Below, piece by piece: positions 1-12,816 of a stretch of 64,000 nt of DNA. Source of the stretch: Paraspadella gotoi (taxonomy: Eukaryota > Chaetognatha); the NCBI GenBank assembly GCA_051294375.1, contig CM119265.1:21700278-21764277 (forward strand). Direction: 5' to 3'. Made by a program: the position numbers and the translations under genes. The notes under the pieces were generated by a model, which was not told the DNA's origin, made no database searches, and was given only the letters and a program-made list of their open reading frames with translations. Every line of letters begins with the position of its first letter. Positions within the stretch are counted from its first letter, which is position 1.

Positions 1-1660
1 GGCGGTTTTAGCTTGACCAAAGGTTTGACGAGTGATCCATTTTCCTATCAGGTTCCTTCGTACGTGTTTCGAGTCACTTATCCAGCGAATTCCCCCTTGA
101 GTCGGAAGTTCGAGTCTTTGCTTCCTCGCAACAGTTTCCGTCCGAAAGTCAAGGTCCGTCGAAGCTTTAAAGTTAATAAGTATTGAAAATATATTCAGAA
201 CAATTAGATTTCATATAAAAATATATGTTTGGCATAGGGATATTTCGTGATATCGGTGATACCCGCCAATGTTTCGTTTTATGACAAAATTAAAAAAAAA
301 ATTAAGGGATGGGTCTCTTTTTCGGTGCCTTCTCTGTCCAAAACCCGCTCGTTATTTTTAAACCGCAACTTGAAAAAAAAACATTAAACTGCTCGTCTTT
401 AATCGTCTCGTTGCTGCTGCGAGCAGAGGGAGGCTCGTAATTGTCAAGGCTTATGAATTGTGGATCATAAGTTTAGTTTTTCAAATTTTTTACTTAAGAA
501 AAGATGTTATTTAAAAAATAACAGGAACCGAGGAAAGTGATAAATTTTGGGCCTAAAATCTTTAATTTTTTTTTAATTTTAACGATTCAGTTTGTTTTTG
601 TGTGACTAATCACTGATTAGTAATCAGTGCTACGTTTTGTTTAATATTGTTACAATTAGGATTATATTAACAGTATTGGTGATAGGTAATCACTTATCAA
701 TACTACTATTGTCAATCTTCGTAGGAAACGATGTTGTGTCAGCCTTTCATGGATCTTCCTTGGAAAACTTTTATTCCATCCTTCATTTTGGGCTGAGCGG
801 TCACATGACCAAGAGAAGTGTCTTCGGAGAAGGAGTTTACCTCGCGGGTATTGAGCTTTTTAGTTTTTTTTTAGTCTACATAATTTTATTTCTTTTACTT
901 TTTCTTCTTTATTTTTGTTTTATTTTTATCTATTGTAGTTATAATTTGTATAATCTTTTTTGTGCCGTTTCCAAAGGCGATCTGGCGGTGGCCCTTCACT
1001 TTTCCTCTTCGGGTGCCACGTGGCGTCATACGCGTCTCGGCTCATCCCTACGCGTCGTCGCCGTTTGCGACGTCATCAACCGTCGACGTCTCGTTGACGC
1101 CGAACGACGCCGTCGTGACGGCGCGGGCGTCGCCGGGGTGTTCCGCGGCGTCGGAAGCAACGCCGTGCCTTTCAAGTATTTCGTCGTCAAGAATTCTGAC
1201 GCCATTAAACTCAAGTTCCTTCTCGTCTTCGCTTCGAGTCGATGTGACGGTGATTCATTAGTTTTAATCCGATTGACTTAATGATGATTATCCGTTTCCT
1301 TACGTCATTTGTCATTCACAGATTCGCACGGCAGACAATCGCTTTATATGTTTATTAACCTTATTGCTTATGCTTATACATTGAATAATTTCTTTGTTTT
1401 CAGACGCTTCCCTATCGCCGACGATCGCGTCTCTTCGAGGTAAATTACTTTTCTTGGGACTCAATTATAAAATTAATGAACATCATTTTTTTTTATCGTC
1501 GACTATCTTGTTAATATTTTTTTCAGTGCGAATGCGGGTTGCTCATTGGCTGCGACGATACGGGCTTTTGGCGTTTTGCGGTTTTTACCTTTTGTTTCTC
1601 TGCATCATCGGAATGAAGGACAATATTTTTACAACGATGGCGAAATTTTTTAAGCTATGA
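1..1660 (+). CDS. PARP16: PARP16-like mono-ADP-ribosyltransferase (3' part)
   Basis: PARP16 is a tail-anchored ER-membrane enzyme that transfers single ADP-ribose units from NAD+ to proteins; in vertebrates it acts on ER stress sensors. Visible exons are about 1-157, 725-847, 977-1249, 1404-1439 and 1527-1660, and the phases of the last four join perfectly. The first exon, open from base 1, matches the region just upstream of the catalytic core (VPSYVFRVTYPAN), but its donor is uncertain. The NAD-binding H is in AFHGSSLENFYSI, followed by FGEGVYLAG (the GxYL strand), the HFS element, VAVCDV and YFVVKN. The last exon encodes WLRRYGLLAFCGFYLLFLC, a single C-terminal membrane anchor as in PARP16, and then the stop at 1658-1660. 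The N-terminal half lies upstream of the window. The segment and exon order match PARP16 better than other PARPs. Confidence 0.9.
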
Positions 1661-1677
1661 ATAATGTTTGCACAGAC

Positions 1678-1683
1678 AATAAA
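1678..1683 (+). terminator. Polyadenylation signal of the PARP16-like gene
   Basis: A canonical AATAAA lies 18 bases after the stop codon of the PARP16-like gene. The 3' UTR would be very short. Confidence 0.6.
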
Positions 1684-2648
1684 AGACGGCCCTCAAACAT
1701 GATAGAAAGGCTTTTTGAAAACTAACGACATAAAACGAGTAGAATAGCTTTCGACCGGGGTTAAATCACTCTTTTCTTTTCTTACTTTTCTTCTTTTTTC
1801 TCCGGATTTGTTTTTTTATGCTCCTTTATTTCGTCTTTTTTTTAATTTCGGATTTTACGTCATTCTTCTATAGTCGAAATCATCAAAACTACTATCAAAA
1901 CCAAAAAAAAAAAAAAATCAAAGTTACAGATGATTAGATATTTATTTTTCAATTTTCTAAACCGCCGTGTTGTATTGATTCAACGTCTTCATTCGTTCGT
2001 TTTGTCGTCAAAGTCTGGTTAAGAAATTTGGCGTCGTAAAAGTCTTTTTTACCGATTTCTTCCGTTTTTTAACGATTTTTATCATCGATTAATTATCGTG
2101 GAAGAAGACAATGTTTTAACTAAAAGTGAGTCAAATAGTTTTGTTGTCTTAATATATTTTTTGGTAATTCATCAGACAAACATCCGTCACTATTCACTAG
2201 ACAAACAGAAGTAAAAATTTACAAGGGACGAAATGATAAGCATAATCTCAAGTCAAACCTTTATCAAAACGCTCATCATTTTACTCGGATCGCCTCGTAA
2301 TTTTATCTTTTTCGGACCAAACAGCGACTACCTCAGCTAAACGCCTCACCTTGCCCCCCTATCGCGAGAGGCCGCTTTGAAGACTCGCGTGGGAATAAAC
2401 AGAAACGCGGTTCATCGGATATTAACTGTCTTTTCGGCGCCCTCGCTGCCCCGTCGTCGTCATCCTTGTGGATCCGGGACGGTCCGCGCTTTTTAGTTTA
2501 ACTCTGGTGCGGGGGTGGGTCTTTCTCATCCGGATAAACTCAACAGGATGAGGCCTCATTCTCCGCCCTAGACGAATTATCTCTCTCTCTCCCCTCCTCC
2601 GCTCTCGTTACTCTTCCGCACCCTCACCTTCCCCCGCGGAAGGCAACG
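1684..2648. other. Intergenic stretch, probably with the SLC26 promoter
   Basis: No coding potential is seen. Bases 1740-2280 are AT-rich with T and A homopolymers. From about 2320 to 2648 the composition becomes GC-rich with a short CT tract near 2581-2592, directly before the first ATG of the SLC26-like gene. This is a likely TATA-less promoter and 5' UTR, but no specific motif stands out. Confidence 0.4.
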
Positions 2649-4846
2649 ATGCGTCCCGGATCGGACCAAATCCAAATCTTGCGCGATGTCGACGACGAAG
2701 ACTACGACGACAATTCAGACGATGGCCGTAATACAGGTTGGAACTTCCAGTAAACAATTTAATGACCCCCTCTTTTTTAAAGACTCGAAGAAAAAAAATA
2801 GACTAATAACAACTTTTGAATCGAAGGACGAGCGTCAAGTTTTGAGAAAGAGAAAATTGGTCCTTGCCCAAATAGTTTTCTTAATCTCTCTCTGACTCTG
2901 ACGAACTTTCCAACGTTAGCGACGGATAAGGAACCTCTTATCAGTCATTTTTTTTTTCAACTTTAAAATCTTTTCAGTGAAAAAAATTTTAAAAAATTAA
3001 TGTGCACTTTAAGTTTAAATTAAGTGGAAATGAAAACAAAACCTTAACCTTAGCTGACAAGTGCGGTGGAATCAAAATGATTTTAAAATACTTGTATTTT
3101 TTTAGACTTGACTTTTACTTTGATAAACTCGCGGCAAATGTTAAGAGTAGAATTTAAAGAATAATCTTTCTATTTACTTTTGGTTCGTTTGTCCTTAACG
3201 ATCGCCCGAAGGGTGGAGGTAATTTTCTTCCTCCTCCTCCTGATCCTCACGTCTCCCGTGTTCTCTTTCCTATTAGGCTTCCTCCATCGTCTTCCTCCCT
3301 CCCGCGCTCATCCTCATCCTCATCCGTCCCCTCTTCCTTCTCCTAACTCTGAGACTCAACGCCTTCTTCCTTCCCGCCATTCTCCTCGAGATCTTCGAAG
3401 GGTCAACCACTCAAACTATCAGAGTTTCAACAACTACAACTCCATGTCTTCTTCGACTCCCTCCCCGCAAGCCGCCGTCGACATCTGCGACAAGGGCGAC
3501 GATTGCGACTGCGGGCTCCACTCCCGTCGTACCGAGGACGATTCTTGCTGCAGAGATTTGGTGCTTCAGATGCCGACTCCGCGGATGAGTCGGCGACGGT
3601 GCCTCAAAGGGCTCAAGGATTTCTTTCCGGTGCTCGATTGGGGCCCGAACTACAGCCTCGCCGATTTGCAGGTGGTTATCTTCTCTCGATTTGGTTTCTT
3701 AGTTGAATTTGCTGATGATTAGCGATCGAACTGAAATTGCCTGCTTTTGTTTGCTTGCAGCTGAGGACGTAATTTGTCACCTTTGACGAGTGAATGTGAG
3801 AAAAAAAAAGCCTCACTTAATTTTAAAGCGTAAAGTTTTTACTTCCACAAAATGAAATGTTTAATTAATATTTAAGTGTTGCAATTTAATAATTTAATAA
3901 CTTAATTTTTTTGTCGTTTACTCACAGGGCGACGCCATCGCTGGCATCACGGTAGCGTTGACCGTGATTCCCCAAGGTCTCGCCTACGCAAGCGTGGCGG
4001 GGCTCGAACCCCAGTATGGACTCTACTCGGCCTTCATGGGCTGCTTCGTCTACGTGTTTCTCGGGACGGCGAAGGACATCACCTTCGGACCCACCGCCAT
4101 AATGTCTCTCATGGTGGGGCAGTTCGGAAAAGGTGAGTTCTGTTGCAGCGCAGTGAAGTTACGAGCCGTGGCTAAGGGAGAATTACGTTCGGAATACAAT
4201 ATGAACGATGTTTTGTCAGGCAAAACTGGCATTTATTGGATTTTTTTTTCCGAACGAAAAAAGAATTTACTTCGACGGATTTTTTTTGGTTTTTTTTTTT
4301 TACAATTCTGTAGTAGAGTATATTTTTGGAAAACAGCTGTTCTCTCGCTTAACATCATATGTTTCTGTTTTGAAACTTTTGCTTTGTTTACGAATTGTAA
4401 ATCGAAAATCCCACAATTCCTCATTAACATTTTATCTTCCCTCTTTCGTCACTCGCCCTTCCCATCTCAGGTGACATCCAACTCGCCGTCACGATGACCC
4501 TCATCGCGGGTCTCATCCAATTCGCCATGGGAGTTCTCAAACTCGGCGTCCTCATCGACTTCATCTCCTTTCCGGTCATCAGCGCCTTCACCTCCGCCGC
4601 CGCAGTTACCATAGCGACGACGCAGCTCAAGTCGCTCCTCGGACTCAAAAACGTGCCCAACGAGTTTTTAGAAGCCCTCGAACACGTTATCTGGGAAATT
4701 AAAGGTGAGGCATAAATTTGTTGTTGTTTTTTTTGTTGTCTTTTTTGATTGGGGTCAGTTTTGGTTGGTGTTTCCGGATTATAGGAAAAGACTTTCTTTC
4801 TTTCTTTCTCTCTCTCTTTCTTTCTTTCTTTTTTTCTTTCTTTATT

Positions 4847-4906
<60 letters not shown>

Positions 4907-5507
4907 TTTTTCTTTATTTCTTTCTTTCTTTCTTTCTTTCTTATAGTTATAACTGACACATATCAACTCATCCATATCTCCTTCTCCCTTTTTCTCCCAC
5001 AGAAACCCAATTCGGCGACCTGACGATCGGCCTCATCAGCATCGTCGTCCTCTACGCGATGAAACGCGTCAAGTCCCTCAAGTGGACGGAGGCGTGTCTC
5101 CGTCCCGACGCCGATTTGACGCGTCTCGCTCGCGTCGGGCGCCGCGCCGTCTGGCTGGCGTGCACGGCGCGTAACGCCATCGTCGTTCTCGTCACTGGCG
5201 TCGTCTGCTACTGCATAGAGGCGTATCACGGTACGGACGCCGTCGCCGCTCTCGGCATCTCCCTGACGCCAAACGTGGAACCGGGGATGCCGCCGGTGGC
5301 GCCGCCTCGCTTCCGGGTGCAGGTCAACGGGACCGAGATGGACGCGTTGCAGGAAGTCGGCGTCGGGTATCTCGTCGTCGCCCTCATCGGGATTTTGGAG
5401 TCAATTGCGATCGGGAAGGCCTTCGCGAGATTGGGGTGAGGGGTTGAATGGTTGATTGCTTGAGTCTTAATTGCTACAAAGATTGATTAGATTGTAAATA
5501 GTTAAGA

Positions 5508-5546
<39 letters not shown>

Positions 5547-7684
5547 TTTTTTTCGTTCTTTCTTTCTTTCTTTTCTTTCGTTTACTCTTTCAATTTCCGT
5601 TTTTTTTCATCCATTTTTAGCCTCCTAACCTAGTAACCTTCGTAAATGATAAGTGTTTGAAAATTATTGACACAAACGATATCCTGGTTCCGTGTTTTTA
5701 ATTTTTTTATTTTTAAACCCGACGAGTTTGAACAAGTCATAAAAATATATAAATCTAAGTTAGGTTCATAAGATTTTATGACATGTCGTAAACATTTCAC
5801 ACAGTCTGGAGAGAGAGAGAGAGAGATATGAAACAGACTGTATGTTTTGTAAGTTCAATGTCGAAATGAATAATTTTTAGATTTCTTTTTCGAACTTTAC
5901 TGGTCTAAAATTTTTTTTAGACATTATTTTTACTTAGTTTACCGAGCTCATCTCTTACCCCCTCCTCTCTCTCGTGCTCCTCCTTTTCTTTTTTTAGCTA
6001 ATTGTTTTTTTTATTTCATTTTGTTTTTACTTTCCTCAAATTCGTTGCACCTATCCCAATCATTGAAATAAATTAACGGAACGATAAAATTAAAACCGTA
6101 AAAAGGTTTGGACTAGCGTTTCGAATTAATATTATTTACGTCTTTCTTGTCTGAAGATTTCACACATTAACACGAAACGGGGGGGGAGAAAATTCCCGAT
6201 GAATTCTTATTCTTGTTAACTTTATATTTCAACACATTTGACATCCGCATTAAAAAATGTATTTTCTGTTTGATTTTCCTCTTTCTATTCACGTTTAATT
6301 TTTACTTATCTTTCCAATTTCCTCCTCCTCGCCTAACCACATAAACCACCTTTCCACACCACTGGATTCCCTCTCCCCACCTCCTCCACCTCAGCTGCTA
6401 CAAGGTCCGTCCCAGCCCAGAGAGATGATCGCAATGGGCGTGGCCAACGTCATCTCCTCCTTTTTCTCCTTCCTTTCCCATCACCGGCTCCTTTTCTCGC
6501 ACGGCCGTCAATTACCAAACCGGCGTGAGGACGCCGCCTCGGTGGTGCCTTCAACCGGCCGCTGTTCTCCTGGCGTTGGGTCTCCTGGCGGCGCTCTTTC
6601 GAACTCATTCGCGAAGGCGGCGCTCGTCCGCCGTCATTATTTCCAGGTAAGAGAAGTCCTTTTTTCCCCTCTCGTTTTTTTCCTTTTATTGGCTCTTCTT
6701 TTTCTTTTTTACTTTTCTTCTTCTTTTTGCCTTTTCTTTTCTTTTCTTTCGTTTCTCTTCTTTCATCTTTTAATTTTTCCTCCTATTTTCTTTTTACTTT
6801 TTATTTCTTTTCTTTTTTTAGATTTTTTTATATTTTTTTTTTTTTTTTTTTTGGTTTCTTCATTTTTTTCACACCTTCCTCCCTCCTCCCAACCTCTCAA
6901 TCTCGCCCCACCTTATCCTCCAAGCGTGATCCCCATGTTCGACTACGCCATCCTCGTGAGATTCTTCCGCGTCATCTTCTCGCGTCACCCTGACCTCTTT
7001 CCCCTCTCTTCTGTTTTTCTCTACCACCTGGTCATCGACGGTCCTCCCCTGGGCGGGCACTTTCTTCGCGGCTCCCTCTTCCTGCGGGCTGGAGTGGGGC
7101 ATCCTCATCGCGGCGTCGGCATTTCGATGCTGCCCGATGCTGTGGCTTCATCGCCCGCCGCCGGTGGAAGAAGAAGAACGAGTGGAGTGATGGTGATGTT
7201 TTGGTTGATACGACGACGATGATGATTAATGATGATTATGACGATGATTTGGTTAGGTGGGATAAAGGATTGGATGTTTTTATTCTCATTTGCATATTGT
7301 CGTGTTTGAATAAACTTTGAACGACGGCGATGGGACCGAACGAATTTTTTAAAAGTAGTTTAAAAAAAGTTTAAAAGCACGATTATTGGCTGATGCCCAT
7401 GAAACGAAATAGTGTTTTCGCGCTTATTAAGTGACCCTTCTCTTTCGCCATTTTCCTCATCCCCAATCCAGCCTAGACAACCTGACCCAGCGGTCCGACG
7501 TCCTCGTCGTCGTCCTTAAGCCTAAATTCGGGATGTCCTTCCCGGCGGCGGAAGAGTTCGCCGAGTTGGCCAACGACGCCGCCACCGTCGCGGAGGAGGA
7601 GGAGGAAGAGGTGGAGGAGGAAGAGCCGGGGTTGTCGCCGCTGGGGAGGGATTCGAAGAGGAAGCTTTCCGTCAGACCGAAGAC

Positions 7685-7743
<59 letters not shown>

Positions 7744-8111
7744 GAACAAAACTAACTTTTCCTTTTTACCCATCTCCCCCGACTTTTTTCTCACACACAG
7801 TCCCCGCCCTCCCCATCAACCAACGCCGTCACGTGATCGTCGACGGGTCCCAAGTGGTGACCCTCGACTTCAGCGTGCTGCAGATGCTGTCCGAGTTGGC
7901 GGCGACGCAGCGGCGCTTCGATCGTCTGCTCGTCCTGTGCTCCTTCGACCATCGCGGTGCAGCGATGCTCGACGCGGGCCTCGAAGGAATGGACGGCGCC
8001 GAAGGGGTCGGCGGCGCCAGGCGCTGCGCTGATTTGCGTCAGGCGCTGGAAATCATCGAGCGGTTTGATGGTGAAGCGGACACGCCCCTCGTCACCAACC
8101 GAGAATGCTGA
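2649..8111 (+). CDS. SLC26A11: SLC26A11-like sulfate/anion transporter
   Basis: SLC26 proteins exchange sulfate, chloride and other anions across membranes; the closest visible match is SLC26A11 (sodium-independent sulfate transporter). Exons: 2649-2736, 3277-3671, 3928-4132, 4471-4704, 5003-5435, then an exon present twice (6395-6646 damaged, 8556-8801 intact), an exon damaged in both copies (about 6925-7190 and 9086-9370), 7472-7686 and 7801-8111. The N-terminus is acidic then Pro/Ser-rich. The transporter core shows the signatures VIPQGLAYASVAGLEPQYG, GPTAIMSLMVGQF, FTSAAAVTI and VTGSF-type (PITGSFSRTAVN). Exons 8-9 encode the STAS domain (VDGSQVVTLDFSVLQML) split by an acidic Glu-rich insert. 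Expected length is about 790 residues, longer than human A11 because of the N-terminal extension and STAS insert. The first ATG was chosen because its acidic peptide splices in phase into exon 2. Confidence 0.88.
4792..4942 (+). repeat. (TTTC)n microsatellite in SLC26 intron 4
   Basis: About 150 bp of CTTT repeat with a few CT and TTA interruptions lies about 60 bp upstream of the acceptor of exon 5. A second tract of the same unit is at about 5510-5575 in the next intron. Confidence 0.9.
5436..6059 (+). other. SLC26 intron 5, non-coding
   Basis: The sequence is AT-rich with a TTTC tract (5510-5575) and a short GA tract (5812-5826). I see no coding sequence. The duplicated block begins near its end. 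Confidence 0.6.
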
Positions 8112-8208
8112 CGTTTTTAAAAGCGCCTCTCGTGGGAGCGAGGGGAAAGCCAACGACCAAAAGGCAAAAATGAAAAACATTAGTCAAGCTCCGACATCAT
8201 TTATAACA
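6060..8208 (+). repeat. Copy A of a locally duplicated block (probable assembly duplication)
   Basis: From about 6060 this block runs parallel to 8219-10106 with the same intron and exon sequence but many one- or two-base indels, mostly in homopolymers. Copy A has a damaged exon 6 (extra T near 6470 and further indels; 252 bp instead of 246) but intact STAS exons. It ends at an N run with a sequence (ctccgacatcatttat) that recurs at 10538 just after the second gap, so 10535 onwards is the true continuation of copy A. See findings. Confidence 0.85.
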
Positions 8209-8218
8209 NNNNNNNNNN
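8209..8218. other. Assembly gap (10 N)
   Basis: Ten Ns join the end of copy A to the start of copy B of the duplicated SLC26 block. The size is a placeholder, not a measured gap. Confidence 0.99.
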
Positions 8219-9965
8219 ATGATGAAAAATAAATTAACGGAACCGATAAAATTAAAACCGTAAAAGGTTTTGGACTAGGCTTCGAATTAATATTTTTACG
8301 TCTTTCTTGTCTGAAGATTTCACACATTAACACGAAACGGGGGGAGAGAAATTCCCATGAAATTATTATTCTTGTGAACTTTTAATTCAACACATTTGAC
8401 ATCCGATTAAAAATGTATTTTCTGTTTGATTTTCCTCTTTCATTTCACGTTTAGATTTTTTCCTTATCTTCCCAATTTCCTCCCTTCTCCGCTAACCACA
8501 TAAACCACCTTCCACCACCACTGGATTCCCTCTCCCAACCTCTCCTCCACCTCAGCTGCTACAAGGTCCGTCCCAGCCAAGAGATGATCGCAATGGGCGT
8601 GGCCAACGTCATCTCCTCCTTTTTCTCCTCCTTTCCCATCACCGGCTCCTTTTCTCGCACGGCCGTCAATTACCAAACCGGCGTGAGGACGCCGCTCGGT
8701 GGTGCCTTCACCGGCGCCGTTGTTCTCCTGGCGCTGGGTCTCCTGGCTTCGCTATTTCGATACATTCCGAAGGCGGCTCTCGCCGCCGTCATTATTTCCA
8801 GGTAAGAGAAGTCCTTTTTTCCTCCTCGTTTTTTCCTTTTATTTGGCTTTCTTTTTGGCCTTTTTCTTTTCCTTTTCCTTATCGTTCTCTCTCTCGATAT
8901 TTCTGCATTTTTAATTTTTCCTACCTCTTTATATTTCTTTACTTTTGATTCTTTTTTTCTTTGTAGATTGGTTGATGTGTGTGAGTGCTTGTTTTATTTT
9001 TTTGGTTTTCTGTTTCCGCAGTGGTCTTGTGTGTCACGTGTCGCCTTCCTGCAGACCTCTGCGAGTTGCCCGCCACTTATCCTCAGAAGGCGTGATTCCC
9101 ATTCGGTTCGGGACTACGGCCATTCCTCCGTGAGGATTCTTCCGCGGTGCGATGCTTGTCCGCCGTTCCCCTGACCCTCTTTCCGCCTCTTCTTTGTTTT
9201 TCTCTACCACCTGGTCATCGACGTCCTCTCCTGGGCGGCCGCACTTCCTTTTCTTTCGGCTCCCTTTCATTTCGGGCTGGAGTGGGCATCCTCAATCGGC
9301 GTCGGCATCTTCGATGCTGCCGATGCTGTGGCTCATCGCCCCCGCCGGTGAGAGAAGAAGACGAGTGGAGTGATGGTGAATGTTGGGTGATCGACCGACG
9401 AATTGATGATTAATGATCTGATTATGACGATGATGGTTGGTTAGTAAGTTTAGGATGATTTTTTTTTCTCATTTTGCATTCTGGTCGTGTTTGAAATAAC
9501 TCAGTCGAGTGGTGCTGGGCGTTCTGAACCGGACCGGCTGCGATGCTGTCGCCGAACTACTACGCCGCGAACGAATATTTTTAAAGCTAGTTTAAAAAAG
9601 TTTTAAGTGACGACTATTGTGATGACATGAAACGAAATAGTGTTTTCCGAGCGTATTATTACGTGGACCCTTTCTCTTCCGCCATTTTCCTCCATCCCCA
9701 ATCCCAGCTAGCAACCTGACCCACGGCGGTTCCGGGTACCTCGTCGTCGTCTTAGGCCTTAAAATTCGGATGTTTCCGGCGGGGGCGGAAAGAGTTTCGG
9801 GGCCGATTGGGCAACGACGGGACGCCGCCACCGGTCGCGGAGGAGAGGAGGAAGAGTGGAAGGAGGAAAGAGAGCCGGGGTTGGTCCCGGCCGCTGGTGG
9901 GAGGATCGAACGGGAAGCTTTCGCGTCAGACCCGAAGACTGGTGAGAGAGGAGAGGAGACGAGGA

Positions 9966-9996
<31 letters not shown>

Positions 9997-10106
9997 AGAG
10001 ACGAGGAAGGAAGGAGAGAAGAGAGAGAGAAGCGGAGAGAGGCAGAGAGAGAGGAAAAGAACAAGACTAAACTTTTCTTTTCCCCTTTTAGAACAAACCC
10101 ACATTC
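8219..10106 (+). pseudogene. Copy B of the SLC26 3' block, redundant
   Basis: This is a second version of the region 6060-7740. Its exon 6 (8556-8801, 246 bp) is in frame and encodes the intact transmembrane stretch with PITGSFSRTAVN and YIPKAALAAVII. Its later exons (about 9086-9370 and 9700-9950) carry many extra bases and are not translatable. The GA-rich intron is also noisier than in copy A. The last STAS exon is missing because the block runs into the second gap. No independent promoter or start exists. I read it as the same genomic locus assembled twice from unpolished reads, not as a second gene. Confidence 0.8.
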
Positions 10107-10534
10107 NNNNNNNNNNNNNNNNNNNNNNNNNNNNNNNNNNNNNNNNNNNNNNNNNNNNNNNNNNNNNNNNNNNNNNNNNNNNNNNNNNNNNNNNNNNNNN
10201 NNNNNNNNNNNNNNNNNNNNNNNNNNNNNNNNNNNNNNNNNNNNNNNNNNNNNNNNNNNNNNNNNNNNNNNNNNNNNNNNNNNNNNNNNNNNNNNNNNNN
10301 NNNNNNNNNNNNNNNNNNNNNNNNNNNNNNNNNNNNNNNNNNNNNNNNNNNNNNNNNNNNNNNNNNNNNNNNNNNNNNNNNNNNNNNNNNNNNNNNNNNN
10401 NNNNNNNNNNNNNNNNNNNNNNNNNNNNNNNNNNNNNNNNNNNNNNNNNNNNNNNNNNNNNNNNNNNNNNNNNNNNNNNNNNNNNNNNNNNNNNNNNNNN
10501 NNNNNNNNNNNNNNNNNNNNNNNNNNNNNNNNNN
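10107..10534. other. Assembly gap (428 N)
   Basis: A run of 428 Ns. In copy B it covers the position where the final STAS exon should be. The sequence after the gap repeats the last bases before the first gap. Confidence 0.99.
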
Positions 10535-10557
10535 CAGGCTCCGACATCATTTATACC

Positions 10558-10563
10558 AATAAA
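10558..10563 (+). terminator. Likely polyadenylation signal of the SLC26-like gene
   Basis: AATAAA occurs about 20 bp into the sequence that follows the second gap. If copy A joins directly to 10538, this signal lies about 120 bp after the SLC26 stop codon. Confidence 0.5.
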
Positions 10564-11550
10564 TTTATATCACTCAGCCCAGAGAAAATAATTCTTGGAT
10601 TAAAAGCAAAAAAAATACTTTTAGAATTCCAAAAAGGTTTTATTCGCCTCTCCCAATGTCACATTCTAACTCTACCGTCTACAACGTTGGCGTTTCAATG
10701 TTATTGCGCTTTTCACGGTTTAGTTATTTCAATCGTTATTATTATTGGATTGCATTATCGAAGTTCCAGATATTATTCTGATTTGAATTTGATTGATGGT
10801 GACACTTGGGTATTTGTTGTTTAACTTTTTTCATCTGAATGGGTTTAGGTAGCTGTTGTTGTTTACAATCCAGATTGCGATTCTTGAATCCTTGGTTGTT
10901 TTTGTTTTTTTAATCTCAGTCCGCGATCATAATGTTCAGCTTGCCTTCCCGTATTATTTATATATCGACAGAGACGGAGAAAAAATGTATTTATTTTTGA
11001 AATTAACCATCTACACATATTTGAATTCTCGTGCCATTTCGAACATTCCGGACTTATTATTTCGCTCTAAGCTGTTTCTACATTATTTGTTTTCTGCGTT
11101 CGCCAACGCATTTTTCCATCGTTGACGTTATTATTATAATAATTTGAAATAAATAGAAATTTTTGATATCTTTCAATTTTGTATTTTTTTTATGTTTATT
11201 TTCAGATCAGCAATTTTTTAAAAAAATTAAAGAACTATGAAATTCTCCAGTTTGCCATACAAATCTAACTCATTTAAAAATCATCTTGTTACCAAACAGA
11301 CCCTTTTGACGCTTTTAGATAACACCAGTTTGATATTAAGGTGCCTAAAGTCTAAGTCAGACTATTGTTTTTGAATTGTTGCTAGGGCTATTGCAAAGGT
11401 AACGGAATTACAGTTCGAAAATTTGAATACAAGGTGACACCACGCAACCATCGTCTTTTGCAAATCTTTGAAGATTTTTTTTAATCTGAAAGATTTTTTG
11501 TAGTAAAAACCAAAGTCATTTATGTATTCTAATTTCATATTGATTTTTTC

Positions 11551-11845
11551 ATATTTGACTTGGCAATGAGCCGAGAAAAGTTGCCTTAAAAATCTTTCTT
11601 ATTTTAAAACCCTAATTTTTAAAAACATTTTTTTTCTAACTTTCTGAACATTTTTTAAAGAACATTATAAGGTATCAATATTAATATCTTCTGAAAGCTA
11701 TTGGAAATTTGAAGAGAATGACTTATTTAATTATTCTAAACCTGCTCTTTGGCAATTTTTAATTTAACAGTTATCTGAGTTTTGATTATCTTTGAAAGAC
11801 GATTTTAAGGCAACTTTTTTCCGCTCATTGCCAGGTCAAATCATA
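11551..11845. repeat. Imperfect fold-back (inverted repeat)
   Basis: An arm of about 50 bp at 11551-11600 (tttgacttggcaatgagc) reappears as its reverse complement at 11790-11845 (gctcattgccaggtcaaa), with about 190 bp of AT-rich DNA between. It contains no ORF. It may be a non-autonomous transposon remnant. Confidence 0.7.
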
Positions 11846-12642
11846 ACCAATCATGTTTGTACATTTTGCATTTCAAAGGAAAAGATTCATCTTTTACTTT
11901 TTTTTATACCATAATTTTTTTTAAAATGCCTTCTTTTTTGTTTTGATTTCCCTATGTTTTTCGGCAAATAAACAAATAAAAAATTCGGTAAAAATTTCCA
12001 GACAATACCAAATATTGGTAATAATAATAATTATCCATTTTATATTTTTTAAACTTTAGGTATTAAAAAAGAGTACAAAAAAGAGGGTGATTATTTGTTT
12101 CTTCTCTCATTGTCTATGTCAATGTCTAACCGTCACTAAAAACTAATACTAATACTATCAAAAATGGAGCTTCTAATTACTTCTTTTATTTTTTATCTCA
12201 AAAAAGTCTGTCACGAAAAAAGAGAATAAAAAATGAAAACGAGAAGGCTGAAGGGGAAAAAAGAAGCAAGAGAGAAAAAAAATCGATGGAACTATATGTA
12301 CCAATATTCAGATTTTGTTTTTGGCAAGGGCAGCACGCAAAGGTAAAGGAAGGTAAGGTGGCACGTTGCGAAACCGGTTGAAACTGGATTCTTTTCCTGT
12401 TTCGAAACAACTTGAAATTAAAAAAATCATGATTCATCCCAAGGTACTGTTTGGTAATATTACCGAAATTTTAAAACTAAACTAAATGTATTGTTTCCCA
12501 AATAATATCCCAATTACTTACCCAAATGACCTTATTTCGTTTCCCTTCAATCTCTCCTGTCCTTACCTTCAACTGTCCTAACCCTTTAACCTCTGTCCTT
12601 TCCAAACTCATTGTTGAAAACTTCTTTCTCTCTTTCTCTCTC

Positions 12643-12691
<49 letters not shown>

Positions 12692-12774
12692 CATCTCTCT
12701 CTTCTCCTCTCTCTCTCTTTTTCTTTTCTTTACACACGTACTTCTTCATCAAATGATTGGCAAAATTTTATTAC

Positions 12775-12816
12775 GCGCTGATGAAGACTCCAAAACTTAG
12801 AGACGAAACATGTCCG
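12775..12816 (+). repeat. Conserved hairpin, hammerhead-like core, copy 1
   Basis: The motif reads CTGATGA, a stem-loop of about 20 nt, then GAAACATGTCC. It is one of five copies in the window; see 23271, 25681, 28511 and 60212. Confidence 0.6.

Noticed and set aside
8584-9373. A second SLC26 gene downstream of the first
   Set aside because: The copy has no 5' exons and shares intron sequence; it differs mainly by homopolymer indels and is bounded by gaps. Assembly duplication is the simpler reading.
10856-11125. 89-codon open frame rich in hydrophobic residues
   Set aside because: It has AT-rich composition, no recognisable domain, no splice context and no homologue that I know.
12775-12816. 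Calling the hairpins canonical hammerhead ribozymes
   Set aside because: There is an extra A before stem II in the full copies and stems I and III could not be shown by eye, so only 'hammerhead-like' is claimed.
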